Shown: one piece after another, positions 36,958 to 43,023 of the stretch
Numbering within the stretch: position 1 is the stretch's first letter
How the letters are laid out: every line of letters begins with the position of its first letter
NCBI RefSeq assembly: GCF_900107685.1
Contig: NZ_FNRQ01000003.1
Location: forward strand, 248,001-312,000
Direction of reading: 5' to 3'
Origin: Paraburkholderia sartisoli
Lineage (GTDB): Bacteria; Pseudomonadota; Gammaproteobacteria; Burkholderiales; Burkholderiaceae
Length of the DNA: 64,000 nt
The notes under the pieces: model-generated
Seen by the model: the letters and a program-made list of their open reading frames with translations, nothing else
The model's database searches: none
What the model was told of the DNA's origin: nothing
Made by a program: the position numbers and the translations under genes

Positions 36958-38672
36958 CGCCCGGCTCCAGAATGGAAGGGAACGGACGGAACCGTGTGCG
37001 GCCCGTATTGAGGCGTGACGACAGCAGTCGGCGGCGGTTGCGCCGCATGTGCCGCCTGCGCCGCCTGACGCTTCGCCGCTTCGCGACGCGCGGCGGCTTC
37101 GGTTTCGCGGACATACCGCAGACCGTTTACAGGCATGAGCACGCCGATAAAAAAGAACATGCCCGTCATGCCCGCCAGCGTGTTGGAGAACAGCATCATC
37201 GCGACGATCGCGACCGCGATGCCGACGCCGGAAACACCGAAGCGGTCGTGCGGCCGCGCCCGGCTTGCAGCGAACGCCCGCGTGATCAGCAGGACGATTC
37301 CAGAAACATAGAGCAGCGAACCCGGCCAGCCCATCGTATAGGGCACCTCCATGACGCCGCTGTCGAACACGGCGATCACGTTCGACGTGTCGGCCAGCTT
37401 GCTCGCGACGCCCGTCGTGCCGAACCCTTGCCCCGAGATGTCGGTCAGCGCGCGGCCCATGAAACTCGAGTACATGCCGACACGAACCTGGTAGCTGTCG
37501 TCCTGGCCGAGGTTCTGGACGGTCTCGAGCCGTGACGTAAAGTGCTTCGACACTTCGTCGATCATGGTGAGCGGCAGGCATATCGCGACGCAGGCCACGA
37601 TACCGGCGATCATCCGGATACGGCTGCGTCCGTCGAGCATCGCAATCGGATAGATCAACCCGATCAGCAGGCCGCCCCATGCGCTGCGCACCGCGGTGAA
37701 CATCAGCGCGGGCAACATGATCGCGGCGGCGATGCGCAGCTTGCCCTTGCCGGCGAGCACCATCAGGATGCACACGAGTGCCGTATTCGCGAACGGGCCG
37801 GACGAATTCATCGTGCTCGCGATGCGCAATCCAAACGGCACCGGCTGGCCTTCGGAGGTCATGCCGGAGGCAAGCAGCCAGAACACGTCCCAGGGCGGCG
37901 GCGAAACGAACTCGTAAATGCCGTAGGCGCCCATCACGATGCTGCCAAAGATAAACGTGCTCAGCAGCACGCGCTGATAGTCCGGATACGCCTGCCACGT
38001 GCTGATAAAGCGAAAACCCACGAGAGCCGGAAAAATCGCGTTGGCGAGCGCGAAGGTCGCCGCGGAAAAACCCGCGCGCGTCACGCCGATCAGCCAGGTG
38101 TACAGCAACGCCGAGAGCACGAGCGCGAGCGGCATCGCGCGCCGCTGCCCGAGAATCTTCATGTCGGTGATGAGCGCGAAGCCGGAGATCGCGGCGCAGG
38201 CGAGCGGCGCAACCATGATCGTGCTGACCGGATTGAACCCGCCCGCGAAAAAGTCGCCCACGCGCCGGATTTCCGCCGACAGGAAAAACACCCAGCACGT
38301 AAAGCCCAGGTAATGCGCCGGATGCACGCGATACAGCCACAACGCGATCAGCACCGCGGCCGCCGGATAAAACAGTTCGACGAGCCGTCCCATGTGCATG
38401 AAGCACAGCGCGAACATGACGATGAACATGACGGCGGGCACCGAAACCGGACCGATCCGGCTTTTCTTTCGCGCCTTGCGTGCCGGCGCCCGGCGCACAC
38501 CTGGCTGCATGGGATCGGGCGTGGGATAGAGCGGCCGTGGCCGGGGCCAGGGCGACACGGCCGGGTCCCGTGGCTGCACGAGCGGCGTGACGGCGCGCGC
38601 GCCGGCGCCTGCCGGCACCCCATTGCCCGGGCCCGGCGGCAGGCCGTCAGGAAAACCCGCGTCCGGATTCAC
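36954..38672 (-). CDS. wzy: O-antigen ligase/polymerase (Wzy-like) membrane protein
   Basis: A 572-residue protein with about ten to twelve helices, and a large periplasmic loop in the second half carrying SYQVRVGMYSSFMGRALTDISGQGFGTTG, the Wzy_C/O-antigen-ligase type segment. It is bracketed by unusual tails: about 75 Pro/Arg-rich residues before the first helix and about 50 Ala/Pro-rich residues after the last. The start is GTG 38672, giving a GTGA overlap with the GNAT stop. The likely role is polymerisation of repeat units in the periplasm. Confidence 0.85.
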   Translation of the reverse strand: MNPDAGFPDGLPPGPGNGVPAGAGARAVTPLVQPRDPAVSPWPRPRPLYPTPDPMQPGVRRAPARKARKKSRIGPVSVPAVMFIVMFALCFMHMGRLVELFYPAAAVLIALWLYRVHPAHYLGFTCWVFFLSAEIRRVGDFFAGGFNPVSTIMVAPLACAAISGFALITDMKILGQRRAMPLALVLSALLYTWLIGVTRAGFSAATFALANAIFPALVGFRFISTWQAYPDYQRVLLSTFIFGSIVMGAYGIYEFVSPPPWDVFWLLASGMTSEGQPVPFGLRIASTMNSSGPFANTALVCILMVLAGKGKLRIAAAIMLPALMFTAVRSAWGGLLIGLIYPIAMLDGRSRIRMIAGIVACVAICLPLTMIDEVSKHFTSRLETVQNLGQDDSYQVRVGMYSSFMGRALTDISGQGFGTTGVASKLADTSNVIAVFDSGVMEVPYTMGWPGSLLYVSGIVLLITRAFAASRARPHDRFGVSGVGIAVAIVAMMLFSNTLAGMTGMFFFIGVLMPVNGLRYVRETEAAARREAAKRQAAQAAHAAQPPPTAVVTPQYGPHTVPSVPFHSGAGR

Positions 38673-39205
38673 AGCAGCTCAAACGTACTGACGACCGACA
38701 GGCCGCCCCGCTCGCGACGCAGCCCGCTGAAAACCGGCTGCCCGCCTCCGCGCGGCTGACGTCGCAGGCCGATGAACGGCGTGCCATGATCGAGAAACGG
38801 TCCATCCGTCTTACGAAAGCCGAACTGCTCGTAGAAACCGCGCAGGCCGATCGGCGCGGTGAGCCGCACCACGCGGCCCGGCCAGCGCTCGGCAATCGCG
38901 TTCAGCGCGCGCTCGATCAACACTTCCGCCGTGCCGTCGCCGCGGCGCGCGGGGCTCGTCAACACCTTGTCGATCACCACTTCCGGGTCTTCCGCATCGC
39001 CTGGCTGAATGCGCGCATAAGCCATGATCGGCATGGAGCGGCTCATGTCCTCGGCGGCGAAGAGGTGAAGCGCGCCATCGTCGTGGCCGTCCGCATCGAG
39101 ATGGACGTGCCACTGTTCGACCACGAACACCGCGCTGCGTGCACGCAGAATCAGATACAGCTCGCGCGCGGTGAGGTGCTCGAATTCCAGCGTCTTCCAG
39201 TTCAT
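38669..39205 (-). CDS. GNAT family acyltransferase, ElaA-like
   Basis: A 178-residue protein with an ElaA-like N-terminus (WKTLEFEHLTARELYLILRARSAVFVVEQ). The acyl-CoA pyrophosphate-binding loop region is VIDKVLTSPARRGDGTAEVLIERAL, and GLRGFYEQFGFRKTDGPFLDHGTPFIGL is the C-terminal substrate strand with the general-acid Tyr. It then has about 30 extra residues. It is first in the leftward arm and divergent from the carrier-protein gene. It is a candidate transferase for moving an acyl or aminoacyl group to an amino sugar, although plain CoA-dependent acetylation is the default reading. Confidence 0.85.
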   Translation of the reverse strand: MNWKTLEFEHLTARELYLILRARSAVFVVEQWHVHLDADGHDDGALHLFAAEDMSRSMPIMAYARIQPGDAEDPEVVIDKVLTSPARRGDGTAEVLIERALNAIAERWPGRVVRLTAPIGLRGFYEQFGFRKTDGPFLDHGTPFIGLRRQPRGGGQPVFSGLRRERGGLSVVSTFELL

Positions 39206-39453
39206 CACGATGTCCCCCAGACAGGTCGCGCAACGGCACACACCCGTTGCCATGGCGACACCTTACGTCTGGAACCGGCCCGTTTCCGTGCGGAATCGCA
39301 CTGACGCTCAACCTTGCCGGTCCGTTTAATACGTCTAACCGATGCACGGTCCCGTTCGTCCCGGGCGTCGTGCGATGGGCCTGGATTCACCGGCGACGGG
39401 CCACACACAACCATGTCGGTGCGATGTCACATTTCCTGAAGGGGCTGAATTCC
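39206..39453. promoter_or_regulatory. Central divergent promoter region of the exopolysaccharide locus
   Basis: A 248-base stretch from which both arms diverge. It contains no gene. A TTGCCG at 39314-39319 and AT-rich TTTAAT at 39325-39330 are visible but not well spaced, so I do not assign a promoter. AAGGGG at 39439-39444 is the ribosome binding site of the carrier-protein gene. Confidence 0.45.
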
Positions 39454-39705
39454 ATGAAAACGGCACTGCGACGCATTCTTTCCGAGTCGGCACGTCTCGA
39501 CGTGGCGCCGGACACCCTGGCCGACGATGCCGATCTCTACGCGGCGGGGCTCTCCTCGCTCGCGACCGTCCATCTGATGCTGGCGATCGAAGATGAATTC
39601 GGCATCGAGATTCCGGACCGCATGCTGACGCGGCGTCTCTTTTCCAGCATCGATTCGCTGGCCGCCGCGGTGAGCGAGTTGCAACAGGCGCAGGCGGCAG
39701 CATGA
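39454..39705 (+). CDS. Acyl/aminoacyl carrier protein
   Basis: An 83-residue carrier protein. The phosphopantetheine attachment site is Ser35 in DLYAAGLSSLATVHLMLAIEDEFGIEIPD; the usual DSL is replaced by SSL, as in several stand-alone aminoacyl carrier proteins. The C-terminal helix RLFSSIDSLAAAVSELQQA completes the four-helix fold. ATG 39454 is supported by AAGGGG nine bases upstream, while ATG 39424 would add ten residues. Its stop overlaps the next gene by 4 nt. It is the probable thioester carrier for the ligase two genes downstream. Confidence 0.93.
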   Translation: MKTALRRILSESARLDVAPDTLADDADLYAAGLSSLATVHLMLAIEDEFGIEIPDRMLTRRLFSSIDSLAAAVSELQQAQAAA

Positions 39706-40991
39706 ACGCCCCGCTCGCGCAGGATGCCGTCACGCCCGGGCGCGCCGATTCGCCGGCGGCCGCGCCGGCCGAGGTGGCTTCCCCCATCCCGCTTTCGACA
39801 GTCGAAACCGAATCGGGCTGGCGCGCCGCGGCACGCCGCGCCGCGCAGGTGGCCGCCCAGCATGCCGATTCGGTCGACCGTGAAGCGCGCTTTCCGGCGG
39901 AGGCGTTCGCCGCGCTGCGCGCCGAGCACCTGCTTTCCGCGATGATCTCGACGGAATTCGGCGGCGCCGGCCTGCCGCTCGCCGATATCGCGACGATCTG
40001 CGAAATCCTCGGACAAAGCTGCGCGTCGACCGCGATGGTCTACGCGATGCATCAGATCCAGGTCGCCTGCATCGAGGAACACGGCACGGCGCTCGCCTGG
40101 CAGCGCGACGTGCTCGCGCAGATCGTCGAGCGCCAGTGGCTGCTGGCGTCGGCCACGTCTGAAGAAACCATCGGCGGCAACATGCGCACGAGCGCCTGCG
40201 CGGTCGAAGTCGAGGGCGAGCGCTTTCGCATCGAAAAACTCGCGCCGACGATTTCGTATGGCGCGCACGCCGACGGCATTCTCGTCACCGCGCGGCGCAC
40301 CACCGAAAGCCCGGCGAGCGACCAGGTGCTGATCGTCGCGCTGAACGACGACATCGCGCTGGAAAAACGCGGCAGCTGGGATTCGATGGGCATGCGCGGC
40401 ACGTGCAGCGAGGGCTTTCGCCTCGTGGCAACGGGTGCCACGGCGCAGATCCTGCCGACGCCCTTCGCCGAAATCGCCGACCAGACCATGCTGCCGGTCT
40501 CGCACACGCTGTGGGCCGCGGTCTGGACCGGCATCGCGACCGACGCCGTGAATCGCGCGAAAGCGTTCTTCCGCGCCCAGGCGCGCGGCAAGCCGGGCTT
40601 CGTGCCGCCGTGCGGCCCGCGTCTCGCCGAAGCCGTCGGCCTGCTGCAGATGATGCAGTCGCGCCTGTCGGTTGCGCTCGATGCCGCGCGCGTCGCGCGC
40701 CGCGCGTCGCACGGCACGCAGCAGGACGACGCGCCGCTCTCCGCGATGCTCGGCTTCGCGTCCGACATGAACACGCTGAAAACCAGCATTTCGACGATGG
40801 CGCTCAAGGTCGTTCACGAAGTGCTGATGATCTGCGGGATGGCGGGCTACAAGAACGGCACGGATTACAGCGTCGGGCGGCATCTGCGCGACCTGTACTC
40901 GGCGCCGTTGATGATCAACAACGACCGTATCGCACAGAACACGGCCAGCCTGTTGCTTGCGCAGCGGCCAGCCACTCCGGGGAGAGCATGA
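39702..40991 (+). CDS. Acyl-CoA dehydrogenase-like flavoprotein
   Basis: A 429-residue protein with the three-part acyl-CoA dehydrogenase fold: an N-terminal helical domain (ISTEFGGAGLPLADIATICEILGQ), a beta domain (ATSEETIGGNM ... SWDSMGMRGTCSEGFRL, which holds FAD) and a C-terminal helical domain. In the position of the catalytic Glu of the usual YEGT motif it reads LMINN, so the standard general base is missing. An N-terminal tail of about 40 Ala/Pro residues is extra. Related proteins oxidise aminoacyl thioesters on carrier proteins, for example prolyl-PCP in pyrrole biosynthesis. Both ends overlap their neighbours by 4 nt. Confidence 0.88.
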   Translation: MNAPLAQDAVTPGRADSPAAAPAEVASPIPLSTVETESGWRAAARRAAQVAAQHADSVDREARFPAEAFAALRAEHLLSAMISTEFGGAGLPLADIATICEILGQSCASTAMVYAMHQIQVACIEEHGTALAWQRDVLAQIVERQWLLASATSEETIGGNMRTSACAVEVEGERFRIEKLAPTISYGAHADGILVTARRTTESPASDQVLIVALNDDIALEKRGSWDSMGMRGTCSEGFRLVATGATAQILPTPFAEIADQTMLPVSHTLWAAVWTGIATDAVNRAKAFFRAQARGKPGFVPPCGPRLAEAVGLLQMMQSRLSVALDAARVARRASHGTQQDDAPLSAMLGFASDMNTLKTSISTMALKVVHEVLMICGMAGYKNGTDYSVGRHLRDLYSAPLMINNDRIAQNTASLLLAQRPATPGRA

Positions 40992-42013
40992 CCATGAACA
41001 CGATGACCGATGCGGCTGCGATCGCGGCCGCGCAGACGGACGCGTCCAGCTTTCGCGACGGACTCTTCTCTCACGGCATCCTGATCGACACCGGCGAAAA
41101 CGGCCTGTACGGCCGCAGCCAGGTGTTCGAGAGCGTCGTCGACGGGCTGAACGCCGCGATCACGCATCTGGGTGCCGACCAGCATCCGGAGTTCCTGCGT
41201 TTTCCGCCCGCGATGCGCCGCACGGACTTCGAGGACAGCGAGTATCTGAAGAGCTTTCCGAATCTTGCCGGCACGATTCACTCGTTCTGCGGCAACGAGG
41301 GCGACCACGTGCGCCTCTTGCGCTGTCTCGACGACGCGATGAAGGAAAGCGACGACGACCGCAACGACGAATGGATGAAATACCAGAAGCCGACGCGGCT
41401 CACGCTCACGCCGGCGGCCTGCTATCCGATCTATCCGGTCATCGCGCGGCGCGGACCCGCACCGGCCGGCGGCCATACGATCGACGTGCTGTCGTACTGC
41501 TTTCGTCATGAACCGTCCATCGATCCGGGCCGCATGCAGATGTTCCGCCAGCGCGAATACGTGCGGATCGGCTCGCCCGAGCAGGTCATGACGTTCCGCC
41601 AGATGTGGATCGAACGCGGGTCGCTGCTGATCGACCTGCTGCGTCTGCCGGTCGAGGTCGATCTCGCGAACGATCCGTTCTTTGGGCGCGGCGGCAAGAT
41701 CGTGGCCGACAGCCAGCGCGCGCAGGCGCTCAAGTTCGAGCTGCTGATTCCGGTCGCGCTCGAAGACAGCAAGACCGCGTGCCTCTCGTTCAACTACCAC
41801 ATGGACCACTTCGGCGCGATCTGGAAACTCGCCTGCGAAGACGGCTCGGTGGCTCATACGGGATGCGTCGGCTTCGGCATGGAACGCATCACGCTCGCCC
41901 TCTTCCGCCACCACGGCTTCGACGTACACGCATGGCCCGACGACGTGCGCGGCCTGCTGTGGGGGGACACGAAAGCCCGCATCGAACATGGCCTTGCCGG
42001 AGCCGCAACATGA
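40988..42013 (+). CDS. Amino acid--[carrier protein] ligase, class II aaRS-like
   Basis: A 341-residue homologue of the catalytic core of atypical (archaeal-type) seryl-tRNA synthetases, lacking an N-terminal tRNA-binding coiled coil. Proteins of this family in Bradyrhizobium and Agrobacterium load Gly or Ala on a dedicated carrier protein instead of tRNA. Motif 2 is CFRHEPSIDPGRMQMFRQREYVRIG, and motif 3 is GCVGFGMERITLALF. The three zinc ligands of the family can be matched to Cys145, Glu190 and Cys293. It overlaps the dehydrogenase-like gene upstream and DUF1839 downstream by 4 nt, in the same transcript as the carrier protein. Confidence 0.93.
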   Translation: MTMNTMTDAAAIAAAQTDASSFRDGLFSHGILIDTGENGLYGRSQVFESVVDGLNAAITHLGADQHPEFLRFPPAMRRTDFEDSEYLKSFPNLAGTIHSFCGNEGDHVRLLRCLDDAMKESDDDRNDEWMKYQKPTRLTLTPAACYPIYPVIARRGPAPAGGHTIDVLSYCFRHEPSIDPGRMQMFRQREYVRIGSPEQVMTFRQMWIERGSLLIDLLRLPVEVDLANDPFFGRGGKIVADSQRAQALKFELLIPVALEDSKTACLSFNYHMDHFGAIWKLACEDGSVAHTGCVGFGMERITLALFRHHGFDVHAWPDDVRGLLWGDTKARIEHGLAGAAT

Positions 42014-43011
42014 ATTCACCGCTCACGACCGTGTGGACCCATCCCGATGTCCGGCCGCAACGCGTCCACGCACCGCACGCGCTGCACCAGGGCGATCGCG
42101 TCTGGCAGGAGACCAACTGCTACGTCGACCTGTGGATCGAAGTGCTGCACGGCTTCGGGCTCGATCCGCGCGCCGCGTTCGCGTTCACGGTGATTCAGGA
42201 TTTCGAAGGCGACCAGTTCACGTTCTTCAAGTTTCCGCTCGAGGACATCGAGCGGCTCTACGGCGTGCAGGTGCAGGAACTGGCGATCTACGATTCGCTC
42301 GAAGACCGCGTGTTCGCGCAGACCCGGCGCGGCCATACGGTGCTCGTCGAAGTCGACGGCCACTATCTGCCGAACACGCGCGCAACGTCGTATAAACGCG
42401 AGCACCCGAAGACGACCATCGGCATCGATTTCATCGATCCGGTGCGCCGCAGGCTCGGCTATTTCCACAACACCGGCTATCACCAGCTCGACGGCGAGGA
42501 TTACGACGGCGTGTTTCGCAAGCTGGCGCGCTTCGCCGGCCAGCCCGACCTGCTCTTTCCATACGTCGAGTTCGCGAAGAACGCGCGGCCGGCGCTGGAA
42601 GGCGCCGCGCTCGCCGAAGCTTCCGCGGAACTGCTGTGCGCGCATCTTGCCCGCCGGCCGCTGCGCAATCCCGTTTCGATGTGGCGCGCGGTGTTCCCGG
42701 AGCAGCTCGACCAGTTGCTCACGCGCGGCGAGCCGTATTTTCACCTGTACTCGTTCAACCTGATGCGGCAGCTCGGCGCGAACTTCGAGTTCCTCTCGAA
42801 GTATCTGCAATGGCTGACCGCGCAGGGTTACGACGTGCCGGAATCGATTCCGGCCGCCGCGCAGCAGATCTCGTCGGAAGCGATGGTGATGCAGTTCCGG
42901 CTCGTGCGCGCGATGGCGCGCAAGCGTCACGATCCGTGCGAGGACTGCTTCGACGTGCTCGAAGCCGCCTACGAAAGCACGCTGCCGCCGCTCGCCGCGC
43001 TCGCGCTCTGA
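42010..43011 (+). CDS. DUF1839 family protein
   Basis: A 333-residue soluble protein matching DUF1839, a family that tends to sit next to amino acid:[carrier protein] ligase genes. Visible features are the N-terminal QETNCYVDLWIEVLHGFGLDPRAAFAFTVIQDFEGDQFTFFKFPLEDIE, a Cys/Asp pair (NCYVD), and a helical second half (HLYSFNLMRQLGANFEFLSKYLQWL). The function is unknown. The conserved Cys suggests that it could be the transferase accepting the aminoacyl group from the carrier, but that is inference. ATG 42010 overlaps the ligase stop by 4 nt. Confidence 0.88.
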   Translation: MNSPLTTVWTHPDVRPQRVHAPHALHQGDRVWQETNCYVDLWIEVLHGFGLDPRAAFAFTVIQDFEGDQFTFFKFPLEDIERLYGVQVQELAIYDSLEDRVFAQTRRGHTVLVEVDGHYLPNTRATSYKREHPKTTIGIDFIDPVRRRLGYFHNTGYHQLDGEDYDGVFRKLARFAGQPDLLFPYVEFAKNARPALEGAALAEASAELLCAHLARRPLRNPVSMWRAVFPEQLDQLLTRGEPYFHLYSFNLMRQLGANFEFLSKYLQWLTAQGYDVPESIPAAAQQISSEAMVMQFRLVRAMARKRHDPCEDCFDVLEAAYESTLPPLAALAL

Positions 43012-43023
43012 CGATGCACACGC

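Noticed and set aside
36958..38406. N-terminal extension of the GT4 gene at 35779-36957
   Set aside because: The frame is open only because of high GC; it overlaps the polymerase gene in another frame, and ATG 36957 matches the family start.
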